NCBI GenBank assembly: GCA_019359615.1
Contig: JAHHHA010000024.1
Location: 43,458 to 107,457, forward strand
Length of the DNA: 64,000 nucleotides
Direction: 5' to 3'
Source of the DNA: Cyanosarcina radialis HA8281-LM2
GTDB lineage: Bacteria; Cyanobacteriota; Cyanobacteriia; Cyanobacteriales; CCAP-1448
A program made the position numbers and the translations under genes. Shown piece by piece: positions 15,431 through 22,787 of this stretch (its first letter is position 1; the number at the start of each line of letters is the position of its first letter). The notes beneath the pieces are model-generated. The model ran no database searches, had not been told where the DNA came from, and was given only the letters and a program-made list of their open reading frames with translations.

Positions 15431-18400
15431 CGGTAATGGCTCCTAGTGCTTGCAGGGTGAAAATCGTGGCTTCGGTTAAGCCAAACGCCCCAGTAATGTT
15501 CATGCCTTCATAAGGTTTAGGCGCTCTTAAGGTTTTGAGACATCTGCCAGTTTCGACCTCCCAAATTTTGATGGTTTCGTCTTGGCTGCCGCTAGCTATA
15601 GTCTTACCGTCGGTACTAAAAGTCACCGACCACACCCACCCCATATGACCTTCGAGAGTCTTGAAACACTCCCCGCTTTCGACATCCCATAGTCTAATTT
15701 TATGGTCGTCGCTACCGCAGGCGATCGCCTGACCGTCGGGACTGAAGGTGACAGATAGCATTAATTTACTTTGCTCTTGCAGGGTTTTGAGGCATTCTCC
15801 AGTCTGCACGTTCCATAATTTTACGGTGCGATCGCCTGCCCCGCTGGCCAGGATTCGGCCGTCAGGACTGAAGGCGGTAGAAAACACCCAATTTAAATGC
15901 CCTTCCAGGGTTTTGAGACATTCCCCGGTACTGACATCCCATAACTTTACGGTATTGTCGCCGCTACCGCTAGCTAGAGTTTTGCCGTCAGGACTAAATA
16001 CCACCGACCACACCCGGCTGTCGTGTCCCGATAAGGTTTTGAGGCACTGTCCGGTGCTAACATCCCATAATTTGACCGTGCGATCGCCGCTGCCAGTCGC
16101 TAAGATTTCTTCAGTAGGACTAAAGGCCGCATACCACACGCGACTGCTGTGTCCCGATAAGGTTTTGAGGCATTGTCCGGTACTGACATCCCACAATTTG
16201 GCGGTTTGGTCGTCGCTGCCGCTGGCTAGCATCTTGCCGTCGGTACTGTAGTTGACTACCCAAACTTGACGGGCATGACCTGATAGGGTTTTCAGGCATT
16301 CTCCCGTTTCTACATTCCAGAGTTTGATGGTGCGATCGTCGCTGCCGCTAGCAACGATCCCCCCTATGCCTGACGGCAGGCTTGCGCCAACGCCCCCCTT
16401 ATTAAGAGGGGTTGGGGGGAATTCCCTGCGGGAACGCTGCGCGAACGGACTAAATGCTACCGACCAAATCTGATTGGTATAGCCTTGCAAGGTTCTCAAG
16501 CTGCTACCGCTGCTGACATTCCAGAGGTGTACTGTTTGGTCTTTACCGCCGCTAGCTAGGGTTTGACCGTCAGGACTAAATGCCACCGACCAAATCCATT
16601 GGGAATGTCCTTGCAAGGTTCTTAAGCATTCTCCCGTTTGCACGTTCCACAGTTTGACGGTGCGATCGTCGCTACCGCTAGCTACTATTCCTCCCATGCC
16701 TAACGGCAGGCTTGCGCCAACGCCCCCCTTATCAAGGGGGGTTGGGGGGATTGGACTCAACGCCACCGACCAAATCCTACTCGTATGTCCGCTGAGGGTT
16801 TGCAGCAATTTTCCACTTCTCACGTTCCACAGGCGGATGGTGCGATCGTCTCCTCCGCTAGCTAGGATTTGGCCGTCAGCACTCAAGGCCACCGACCACA
16901 CCCATTTCGCATGACCTGAAAAGGTGGCGAGACGTTCTCCAGTATCGAGATCCCAAATCCCGACCATGCCGTCTTCGCCGCCTGCCGCTACGATGGGCTG
17001 GGGGTTATTAGCTAAAGCCACCGAACAGATACCGCCAGCGTTTCCTGGGATGGTTCGCCAGCATTCTCCAGTGTTAATATCCCATATGCGGATGGTGCGA
17101 TCGCCGCTGCCGCTAACTAAATGTTTGCCATCAGCACTAAAAGCAATCGACCAAATCCGTTCTGTATGTCCCGACAAAGTTTTTAGGCACTCGCCAGTTC
17201 TGGTATCCCATATGCGGATGGTGCGATCGGCACTGCCGCTGGCTAAGATTCCTCCGTGACTGGGATTAAAGGCGACAGTATGCACCCAGTTGGTATGTCC
17301 TTGACAAACTAAAAGTTCTTTACCGTCGGTTACTCGCCACAAGCGGACTTCGTTGCTGACATCAGCAGTAGCTAAGATTTGACCGTCGGGATTAAAAGCC
17401 ACCGATAATACAGCGCTCAAGGTGTTGGCGAACACCGACTGGGCGAGATTGGCGCGAGCAAAATTGACTCGATGTAAATTTGTTTCCCGCAGATATGCCT
17501 GCCAAACATTCAAGTCAGAAAAATCGTATTTACTCAGATCCGCTTTCAGCAAACAGAGCATATTGATAATATTTCCGGCCGCATAGCCTTGGTCGATCGA
17601 GGATTGCGATCGGAGATTCTCCACAATATTTTGCAGTCGATTTTCTAGATTGGCTTGACTGTGAAAATCGATTAGTAATTTATCGCTAATTGGCTGAAGA
17701 ATGAGACGGAATTGAATATCTCTGATGTAATCTTTTGCTTGGGCTTTAATGAGACTGTGAGTGTGAAATAAATTGTTTTTGCTTAATAGTTCTCTTTGAC
17801 CCTGCTTCTCGCCCTCTCGCCCTCTCGCCCTCTCGTCTTCTCTTCCTTGCTCTCTACCGATTTCTTCAGCAACCTGCTCGATTAGTCTAAACGTGACATA
17901 CTCCATTACTACTGGCTGCAGGGTAAAGACAGCGGCAGTTTGCTCTAGTCTTTTTTCAATTAGCGATCGCCGACTGAGAGAACCAATATTTTCGACCAAT
18001 TGCGATGGCGATACTGGTTGAATCACGTCGGTTCGCAACTGAGCTAGCGATACTGTTTCTCGTTCGATCGCCAGCCAGTACATCACATCTTTTTCTAAAG
18101 TCGATAACCGTTCAAAATGTCGATCTAATAGTTCGCGAATATCGTCGAAGACTACAGTTCCTTGAGCTAAAAATTCCGAAATATTGCCATCAAATAATTC
18201 TTGAATGGTAGTAGCAACAATTTTCAAAGCTAAAGGATTGCCCACATAGCGATCGACTAATGTTTGCCATTCCGATTCAACTCCGGAAAATAAGCCCTTG
18301 ATCTTAAAGATCTCCTGGCCTTCTGTCGTTTTTAACCCGCTTAGCTGTAGCGATCGAACGGGAAGAGTATCTCCTTCTAAAGAGATAAACTCTTTGGGTT

Positions 18401-19226
18401 TTTCGCGACTGGTTAAGAACAAACAACTTTGATGGCGAACCTCTCCAATGCGTTTAAACAATTCGCCATAACCTTCATATCCGGCTTGATAGTATCCAGC
18501 CCGGTCGCCGCTACCCATAATACTTTCGGCGTTATCTAAAATTAGCAAGCAGCGGCGATCGCGTAAAAGCTCGATTAGTTGCGAAATCCGGCCTTCTGTG
18601 GTTTCTGCTAGCTCGATTTTTTGCCGATCTGAGACAAATTCAATCAGGTTTCCTAAAATATCTTCTACAGGTGGAGCGTTACGAAGACTGCGCCAAATTA
18701 AATAATCGAATTCATGCTGAATTTCTTCTGCTAGCTTGACGGCTATACTAGTTTTGCCAATTCCTCCCATCCCTAACAATGCTATTAAGCGACAGCGATC
18801 TTTAGCAATCCATTGGTTGAGCTTGGCAATTTCTTCGTTGCGTCCATAAAAGATGGAAACATCAGCCGCATCTCCCCAATCTTGATGATTGTTAGCAGCT
18901 TGCACTGTTAAAGTATCGGCTTTAATCTCTGGCAAATTAACAGGGATAGCGACAGTATTAGCCGCTACTTGAGTTGCTGGTAATTGCCGTCTTAATACTG
19001 ATTGAATATTGCTTTTGGTAACTTTTTCTCCCAAGCCATTAGAGACTAATTTCCACAATCTAGAACCGACATCTTTAATGTAATTAGGATCGTAGCCAGC
19101 ACCATCAGCAATATCTGGATATGACAAGCCTTCCCAAACTTTACGAAATACTAACTCTTGAATGTCAGTCAGGCTTTCTGGTTTGAGAGCTATATCTAAA
19201 ATTGCTAAGGCTTCTTCAACAGTCAT
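15414..19226 (-). CDS. STAND ATPase: N-terminal HTH, NB-ARC, 14 WD40 repeats
   Basis: A 1270-aa protein. Residues about 1-82 match the helix-turn-helix domain found at the N-terminus of cyanobacterial NB-ARC/vMAP-type proteins. Residues about 120-450 are an NB-ARC NTPase with Walker A LLGMGGIGKTS and Walker B CLLILDNAE. A helical region follows with a low-complexity Arg/Glu/Gly insertion (bases about 17800-17850, CGCCCTCT units). From about residue 610 on I count 14 WD40 units, enough for two seven-bladed propellers. STAND proteins oligomerise on ligand recognition by the repeat domain. Blades 6 and 8 each contain an in-frame insertion of a dispersed intergenic-type repeat, encoding PPTPLxKGGVGASLP. 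The downstream membrane-protein gene overlaps by 17 bases. Signalling or defence are both possible; no effector domain is fused. Confidence 0.85.
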   Translation of the reverse strand: MTVEEALAILDIALKPESLTDIQELVFRKVWEGLSYPDIADGAGYDPNYIKDVGSRLWKLVSNGLGEKVTKSNIQSVLRRQLPATQVAANTVAIPVNLPEIKADTLTVQAANNHQDWGDAADVSIFYGRNEEIAKLNQWIAKDRCRLIALLGMGGIGKTSIAVKLAEEIQHEFDYLIWRSLRNAPPVEDILGNLIEFVSDRQKIELAETTEGRISQLIELLRDRRCLLILDNAESIMGSGDRAGYYQAGYEGYGELFKRIGEVRHQSCLFLTSREKPKEFISLEGDTLPVRSLQLSGLKTTEGQEIFKIKGLFSGVESEWQTLVDRYVGNPLALKIVATTIQELFDGNISEFLAQGTVVFDDIRELLDRHFERLSTLEKDVMYWLAIERETVSLAQLRTDVIQPVSPSQLVENIGSLSRRSLIEKRLEQTAAVFTLQPVVMEYVTFRLIEQVAEEIGREQGREDERARGREGEKQGQRELLSKNNLFHTHSLIKAQAKDYIRDIQFRLILQPISDKLLIDFHSQANLENRLQNIVENLRSQSSIDQGYAAGNIINMLCLLKADLSKYDFSDLNVWQAYLRETNLHRVNFARANLAQSVFANTLSAVLSVAFNPDGQILATADVSNEVRLWRVTDGKELLVCQGHTNWVHTVAFNPSHGGILASGSADRTIRIWDTRTGECLKTLSGHTERIWSIAFSADGKHLVSGSGDRTIRIWDINTGECWRTIPGNAGGICSVALANNPQPIVAAGGEDGMVGIWDLDTGERLATFSGHAKWVWSVALSADGQILASGGDDRTIRLWNVRSGKLLQTLSGHTSRIWSVALSPIPPTPLDKGGVGASLPLGMGGIVASGSDDRTVKLWNVQTGECLRTLQGHSQWIWSVAFSPDGQTLASGGKDQTVHLWNVSSGSSLRTLQGYTNQIWSVAFSPFAQRSRREFPPTPLNKGGVGASLPSGIGGIVASGSDDRTIKLWNVETGECLKTLSGHARQVWVVNYSTDGKMLASGSDDQTAKLWDVSTGQCLKTLSGHSSRVWYAAFSPTEEILATGSGDRTVKLWDVSTGQCLKTLSGHDSRVWSVVFSPDGKTLASGSGDNTVKLWDVSTGECLKTLEGHLNWVFSTAFSPDGRILASGAGDRTVKLWNVQTGECLKTLQEQSKLMLSVTFSPDGQAIACGSDDHKIRLWDVESGECFKTLEGHMGWVWSVTFSTDGKTIASGSQDETIKIWEVETGRCLKTLRAPKPYEGMNITGAFGLTEATIFTLQALGAITDANAE
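16369..16437. repeat. Dispersed repeat inside WD40 blade 8
   Basis: GCCTGACGGCAGGCTTGCG, followed by a palindromic CCCCCCTTATTAAGAGGGG segment, lies inside the coding sequence. In the minus-strand frame it encodes PPTPLNKGGVGASLPSG. The insert keeps the frame and lies in the loop where other blades read DGK or DGQ. Confidence 0.75.
16693..16752. repeat. Dispersed repeat inside WD40 blade 6
   Basis: A near-identical second copy of the insertion (GCCTAACGGCAGGCTTGCG plus CCCCCCTTATCAAGGGGGG) at the same position of another blade, encoding PPTPLDKGGVGASLPLG. The two copies lie about 325 bp apart, consistent with spread by duplication of blade pairs. Confidence 0.75.
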
Positions 19227-19390
19227 AAATTGCCAAAAGCTGCTAATTTAACTGGTTTTAACTTCAACTGATTTTTGAGGTCTACCAACCAGTTTACTGA
19301 AGTTGACGTATGTTCCTCAATACCTATCCACCATACCTCAGTCGGGAAGCAGAATTTTCGGTTGGGCTGAACGGGGAAGTGAGGGGATGA

Positions 19391-19416
19391 GGGGACAGCC
19401 CAGAGGGCTATCCCAC
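19391..19416. repeat. Palindromic repeat GGGACAGCCC / GGGCTATCCCAC (copy 2)
   Basis: An imperfect stem of the same family as 3857-3883, with the same trailing CAAG. It lies upstream of the STAND gene start, in the 466-bp gap 19227-19692 that otherwise holds only the operator array described next. Confidence 0.7.
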
Positions 19417-19530
19417 AAGTCTAAGCAATGGAAACGGCTACTAAACTGTCTCTGGCAGGAGAATTAGCTGGAAAGTGAAGTTCGGCAAAGGCAAGCGGGG
19501 TAAGGATTTGCTGAGGTCGATCGCTTTATC

Positions 19531-19650
19531 TTACTTTATCTGACTTTTTGTAACTGAGTGGTGGCAATTTTCTGACTTTTTCCCCGGTCAACTCCTGACT
19601 TTTTCTAACTTTTTCATGCTGTGAAGATCTCTGGGCTACGGGAATATAAA
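19531..19650 (+). promoter_or_regulatory. Direct-repeat operator array and -10 element of small gene 19693 (array A)
   Basis: Ten-base units in tandem: TTACTTTATC (19531), TGACTTTTTG (19541), a lone TGACTTTTTC (19573), and the proximal pair TGACTTTTTC (19596-19605) plus TAACTTTTTC (19606-19615), followed by ATGCTGTGAAG. A -10-like TATAAA (19645-19650) starts 30 bases after the last unit and no good -35 is seen. The layout fits an activator that binds two helical-face-aligned sites just upstream of RNA polymerase. Arrays B and C repeat the design. Confidence 0.7.
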
Positions 19651-19692
19651 AGCATCAACCGCACTTTCCCTCGCCCAACAGAGGCAATCGTC

Positions 19693-19890
19693 ATGAGAAG
19701 GACATCAAATAACTTAGGAGTGAAAATTGCCACTTGGTTAGTAGCTGAGTTGATTTTAAACTTAAGCGGACTCGATAACCTGGCTGACTGTGGCGAATTT
19801 GTCTTCGGACAAGAGATAAGCATCGCCAGCAACCAACCAGCGATAGTAGTTCTCCATCGTCCCCCTGATGCAGCGCTGCAACCGATGTAA
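19693..19890 (+). CDS. Small hydrophobic peptide, TWLVxEL/DNLADY family, copy 1
   Basis: A 65-aa protein from the ATG at 19693, chosen because GAGG lies 8 bases upstream and because homology to its paralogue begins there; an upstream in-frame start at 19621 is 5' of or inside the promoter. A basic N-terminus is followed by a hydrophobic segment (VKIATWLVAELILNLSG), then the block LDNLADCGEFVFGQ, then a NQPAIVVL segment. The segment could span or dock on a membrane. No known family is recognised. Paralogues lie at 20282 and, unlinked, at 60870 on the minus strand. Expression is probably controlled by the direct-repeat array upstream. Confidence 0.7.
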   Translation: MRRTSNNLGVKIATWLVAELILNLSGLDNLADCGEFVFGQEISIASNQPAIVVLHRPPDAALQPM

Positions 19891-19951
19891 TACCAATTAT
19901 AAAAAATGGCGCTACGCATTACAGAGACATTGAAGCATTATGATTGTGTTC

Positions 19952-19977
19952 GTTGGGTTTCGCAAGCTCAACCCAAC
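19952..19977. repeat. Dispersed palindrome GTTGGGTT...AACCCAAC (copy 2)
   Basis: Same repeat as 1948-1973: arms at 19952-19959 and 19970-19977, followed by CTACAG. It lies in the 391-bp gap between the two small-peptide genes. Confidence 0.75.
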
Positions 19978-20049
19978 CTACAGTTATTGCTAAAACCCAG
20001 ATAGGGATAGGCTTTCAAGAAAATGAAAGCCCCTTCTAGTCACCAGATA

Positions 20050-20160
20050 TTACTTAATCTAACTTTTTGTCACCCTGACCTGAAAACGATCGCAGCAAAC
20101 TCCTAACTTTTTATAACTTTTTCTCACTGTAAAAATTGGGGAGATGTCCCAAGATAAAAG
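20050..20160 (+). promoter_or_regulatory. Direct-repeat operator array and -10 element of small gene 20282 (array B)
   Basis: TTACTTAATC (20050) with TAACTTTTTG (20060-20069) forms a distal pair. TAACTTTTTA (20104-20113) with TAACTTTTTC (20114-20123) forms the proximal pair, followed by TCACTGTAAAA. GATAAAAG starts at 20153, 30 bases after the last unit, exactly matching the position of TATAAAAG in array A. The distal and proximal pairs are 44 bp apart, as in array C. The transcript would have a 5' leader of about 120 bases. Confidence 0.7.
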
Positions 20161-20281
20161 TACGAACAACAGATTTAGATAAAAAACTGAATTTGGCGAT
20201 CGAACAGTTCCAACTCAAACTGTTAAAGGTCGTTTCGCTAGGTAAGATTTCCATCTTCACTATCGATGGAGGCTAGAAACC

Positions 20282-20470
20282 ATGAAGTTCAAATTCAAAC
20301 GCGCAGGAATTAAATTTGCCACTTGGTTAGTCTTTGAATTGCTATTGAACTTCAGTGGATTAGACAATCTAGCTGACTATAGCGAATTTGTCTTCGATCG
20401 ACAAATGCACGCCGCTAACAACCAACCAGCAGTTGCAATCGTGCTTCGTCCCCCGCTGCTAAGCATTTAG
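20282..20470 (+). CDS. Small hydrophobic peptide, TWLVxEL/DNLADY family, copy 2
   Basis: A 62-aa protein. GGAGG lies 9 bases before the ATG. The order is the same as copy 1: basic start (MKFKFKRAGIKFA), hydrophobic TWLVFELLLNFSG, the block LDNLADYSEFVFD, then NNQPAVAIVLRPP. Roughly half of the residues match copy 1, including nearly all of the central block, so selection acts on the peptide itself. An intrinsic terminator follows at 20513-20542, so this is a complete single-gene transcription unit: operator array, promoter, leader, gene, terminator. Function unknown; a signalling peptide, a small membrane regulator and a bacteriocin-like product are all possible. Confidence 0.75.
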   Translation: MKFKFKRAGIKFATWLVFELLLNFSGLDNLADYSEFVFDRQMHAANNQPAVAIVLRPPLLSI

Positions 20471-20512
20471 GGTAAACCGCTCTCACTACCATCTATACTC
20501 CTAACGGCCCCA

Positions 20513-20542
20513 GACTCAAAGAGCATAGCTTTGAGTCTTTTT
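20513..20542 (+). terminator. Intrinsic terminator after small gene 20282
   Basis: A 9-bp perfect stem GACTCAAAG (20513-20521) with CTTTGAGTC (20529-20537), loop of 7, running directly into a T-run (20538-20542 and beyond). The second terminator at 22588-22625 uses nearly the same stem sequence. Confidence 0.85.
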
Positions 20543-20581
20543 TCTTTTGAGCTACCACCAATAAGAAATCGTTCGACTTTC

Positions 20582-20809
20582 TCATCCTCGCTCTTGGTTT
20601 CTCGATCGATTGATTTCGATATCTAAAGCTAGAGAGCCGCACCAGGTAAATGTTACTGGGGTACACGACCAGTCTTGGGGATATAAAGTTCGATCGACTA
20701 GCTTTTGAGCCTCTTTGACATCCATTGCCAGCAGCTTCTCTCTAGCCACTATCTTAGCTCTAGCTAATTCCTCTGTTCCGCCGAATTCAATCTCTGGTGT
20801 GGGTGGCAT
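20582..20809 (-). CDS. Hypothetical small protein
   Basis: A 75-aa open frame on the minus strand between the terminator at 20513 and the Uma2 gene. The first half is helical and charged (EELARAKIVAREKLLAMDVKEAQKLVDR); the second half contains two Cys and aromatic residues (YPQDWSCTPVTFTWCGS). No family is recognised and no clear ribosome binding site is seen. The amino-acid pattern looks protein-like and no better frame covers the region, but it could be non-coding. Confidence 0.42.
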   Translation of the reverse strand: MPPTPEIEFGGTEELARAKIVAREKLLAMDVKEAQKLVDRTLYPQDWSCTPVTFTWCGSLALDIEINRSRNQERG

Positions 20810-20945
20810 TGGTTTGCTTTTTCAACGTTCTACACCCTACTACGGTAGCACTAGCGATCGAACTAAATCTGGATTTTTCTACCTCTTACCTTTTTATCTT
20901 TGGGTTTTATTTCTTTTAACGACGATCGCGCAAACCGATATTTAA

Positions 20946-21551
20946 TTACCTGGGAAGAAGATCGTCTAAACGTAGTTGCAGATTAGGAAAAATGGGAGAG
21001 TAAATCGTTTGTCCCAGGCGATATTGTTTTTGAACGTATTCATCATCAACTAACTGACAAACCGTGAAAGTCGGTTGTTTAGGCTTACCGATAAAAGAAA
21101 TACCTCCTAAGCCTCGATAGTCCACGATCCAATATTCTGGAATACCCAGAAACGCATACTCTTCAACTTTGCGGGCATAATCGTCTTGCCAGTTAGTGCT
21201 AATGACTTCAACTACTAGCACGACGGTATTGCCATTACAGATAATTGGCTCTCGTTGCCAAAATGGTTCTCTATCGAGCTTATTTTCATCAAGGACGATG
21301 ACATCAGAACGCAAAGCGATCGCCTCAGCCGCAGGTGGTTTGATCGAACAGTTTTTGGGGACGATCCACTTCAAATTAGCTTGGAGAATTTCGAGAAAAA
21401 TTCTACCAGCAACGTTACCCGCTACGGCTTCAGGCGGCCCGGTTGGTTCCATATCGCGGAGTTCTCCATCGATTAGCTCGTAGCGGGGGTTATCGCCGTA
21501 TTGGGCGATGAATTCCTCAAAACTGAGGGTTTTAGAAGAGGTGAAAGCCAT
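20946..21551 (-). CDS. Uma2 family endonuclease
   Basis: A 201-aa protein from the ATG at 21551, preferred over a GTG at 21593 because AAGG lies 7 bases upstream and Uma2 proteins usually begin close to the FEEFIAQYGDNPRYELIDGELRDM segment. The PD-(D/E)xK-like core is visible: ELIDGE, RSDVIVLDE, VVLVVEVIS, then RKVEEYAFLGIPEYWIVDYRG. Uma2 (DUF820) genes are present in very many copies in cyanobacteria and their biological role is unclear. A second member lies at 56387. Confidence 0.88.
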   Translation of the reverse strand: MAFTSSKTLSFEEFIAQYGDNPRYELIDGELRDMEPTGPPEAVAGNVAGRIFLEILQANLKWIVPKNCSIKPPAAEAIALRSDVIVLDENKLDREPFWQREPIICNGNTVVLVVEVISTNWQDDYARKVEEYAFLGIPEYWIVDYRGLGGISFIGKPKQPTFTVCQLVDDEYVQKQYRLGQTIYSPIFPNLQLRLDDLLPR

Positions 21552-21708
21552 AAGAAACCTTTGAATTAGTTCTATTGAGGGAGCGATCGCCACATTTATT
21601 TAGAGCTTACATCAAGTTTCCCCGCCCTGCGGGAAGTCGCTGGCTGTCTACCCCCAACCCTCTCACGCGGGAGAGTAATTTATGGCAAGGGGAGAATGTG
21701 ACTTTTTC

Positions 21709-21809
21709 TAACTTTTCTTACCTCTAGTAACTAAAAGTTTCTGTAAAACTAGTAACTTTTTCTGACTTTTTCATGCTGCAAGTTCGTTTTGACTCCTCTA
21801 ATCTATAGA
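21709..21809 (+). promoter_or_regulatory. Direct-repeat operator array and -10 element of gene 21869 (array C)
   Basis: The distal pair is TGACTTTTTC (21709-21718) with TAACTTTTCT (21719-21728). The proximal pair is TAACTTTTTC (21753-21762) with TGACTTTTTC (21763-21772), followed by ATGCTGCAAG. A -10-like TATAGA lies at 21804-21809, 32 bases after the last unit, within 2 bases of the spacing in arrays A and B. The distal to proximal distance is 44 bp, identical to array B. Confidence 0.7.
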
Positions 21810-21868
21810 CATTGAGATGAAACACGTCAGTTCTCAATCTCAACCAAACCAATTCAAGGAGATTAATC

Positions 21869-22156
21869 ATGAATTTGCTTCGCCGTTTTCAGTTAGTTAT
21901 TTTGATGACTGCTACGTTGGCTACTCCCTTACTGTTAAATTCTCAAGCAGCATTCGGCGCTTCCGAAACAGTAGATACAACTCAACCCGTGCCCGGACCG
22001 AAACGCTGCGATCCGCCACGTCCGGGGTCGCCATTTATCGATCCGTTCTGCACCCCCGGTCAAACTCCACCTCCTCCTAAAGACGATTGCCAACCCAAAC
22101 CGGGGTCGCCATTTATCGATCCTTTTTGTCCCAAGAATCCGCCTACTACCAAATAA
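21869..22156 (+). CDS. Exported small protein with two Cys-bracketed FIDPF repeats (1)
   Basis: A 95-aa protein with AGGAG 7 bases before the ATG. A Sec signal peptide (RRFQLVILMTATLATPLLL...AAFGA) occupies about residues 1-32. The mature part is short, Pro-rich and has two repeats of the form C-x3-7-GSPFIDPFC, so each repeat is closed by a Cys pair around an invariant PFIDPF core. Disulfide-closed loops in the periplasm or outside the cell are likely. No known family is recognised. It is followed 77 bp later by a paralogue in the same direction, and its promoter carries the same operator array as the small hydrophobic peptides. Confidence 0.75.
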   Translation: MNLLRRFQLVILMTATLATPLLLNSQAAFGASETVDTTQPVPGPKRCDPPRPGSPFIDPFCTPGQTPPPPKDDCQPKPGSPFIDPFCPKNPPTTK

Positions 22157-22233
22157 ACTCAGTCATTTTTATCCCCATCTCAAACATGGGGAACGAACTC
22201 AAACCCCAATCTCTTAATTCGGAGTAATTAAAA

Positions 22234-22512
22234 ATGAAAATTGCCATGCAAAAATTGATTTTACTTCATAGTCTTTTAATAGTCGGTTCGCTAGCGATGT
22301 TGAGCGTACCCGCGCTATCTAAAACCGACGCTGACACGGCTGAACCTGTCGATTCTTCTTGTAGCGGTAGATTCATCGATCCATTTAAATGTCCCACAGG
22401 ACCAAAGCCTTCTCCTTGTGAGGGTAGATTTATCGATCCTTTCAAATGCTCTAATCCGCCTGCACCTGCTCCTTCTCCATCGCCTGGAACCTCTTCTGGG
22501 ACTACCAAGTAA
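22234..22512 (+). CDS. Exported small protein with two Cys-bracketed FIDPF repeats (2)
   Basis: A 92-aa protein; GGAG lies 9 bases before the ATG. A signal peptide (about residues 1-30, ending PALSK) is followed by two copies of C-x-GRFIDPFKC separated by a Pro/Lys-rich linker, and a Pro/Ser/Gly/Thr tail. It is the paralogue of the 21869 gene: the RFIDPF or PFIDPF core and flanking Cys are kept while linkers differ. The 77-bp gap contains only a weak CCCCAT/ATGGGG hairpin and no operator array, so the two genes probably form an operon ending at the terminator at 22588. Confidence 0.75.
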   Translation: MKIAMQKLILLHSLLIVGSLAMLSVPALSKTDADTAEPVDSSCSGRFIDPFKCPTGPKPSPCEGRFIDPFKCSNPPAPAPSPSPGTSSGTTK

Positions 22513-22587
22513 AAAGGCGTTGGCGAAGCCTGTGGGTAGCACGTATCGCTCCTCTGTTTACTTTTACCAACAAATCACCAATATACT

Positions 22588-22625
22588 AAGACTCAAAGAT
22601 AAAAAGCTTTGGGTCTTATTTTTTT
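22588..22625 (+). terminator. Intrinsic terminator after the FIDPF gene pair
   Basis: Stem AAGACTCAAAG (22588-22598) with CTTTGGGTCTT (22607-22617), one G:U pair, an 8-base loop, then ATTTTTTT. The stem resembles the terminator at 20513. Confidence 0.85.
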
Positions 22626-22637
22626 AACTCTGTTGAG

Positions 22638-22787
22638 TCAATCTTCATCTTCTAGCTCTTTTAATATTCCTGTGCCACGGCAAAAACAACAGGTTTCTTC
22701 TCTCTGGATTTCACCAGAGCAATCGCGAATTTCGTTATATCCTTTGCCGTCGCAGTGAGGGCAAGGGGAATTATGAGTTATTGTCAT
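22638..22787 (-). CDS. 49-aa DnaJ-type zinc-ribbon protein
   Basis: A 49-aa frame translated by hand: MTITHNSP, then CPHCDGKG, a 19-residue middle, CCFCRGTG, and a charged tail KELEDED. Two CxxCxGxG motifs are the zinc-binding signature of the DnaJ cysteine-rich domain and of small 'zinc finger-like' proteins. The start overlaps the 3' end of the HEAT-repeat gene (22771-24543) by 17 bases in the same direction, so translation is probably coupled. It may bind zinc and act as a partner or stabiliser of the HEAT protein; this is inference from position. Confidence 0.7.
   Translation of the reverse strand: MTITHNSPCPHCDGKGYNEIRDCSGEIQREETCCFCRGTGILKELEDED

Noticed and set aside
15748..17259. Several open frames on the + strand opposite the WD40 region
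   Set aside because: They are repetitive antisense shadows of WD40 codons (TSHNLTVRSPLP-type repeats) without ribosome binding sites.
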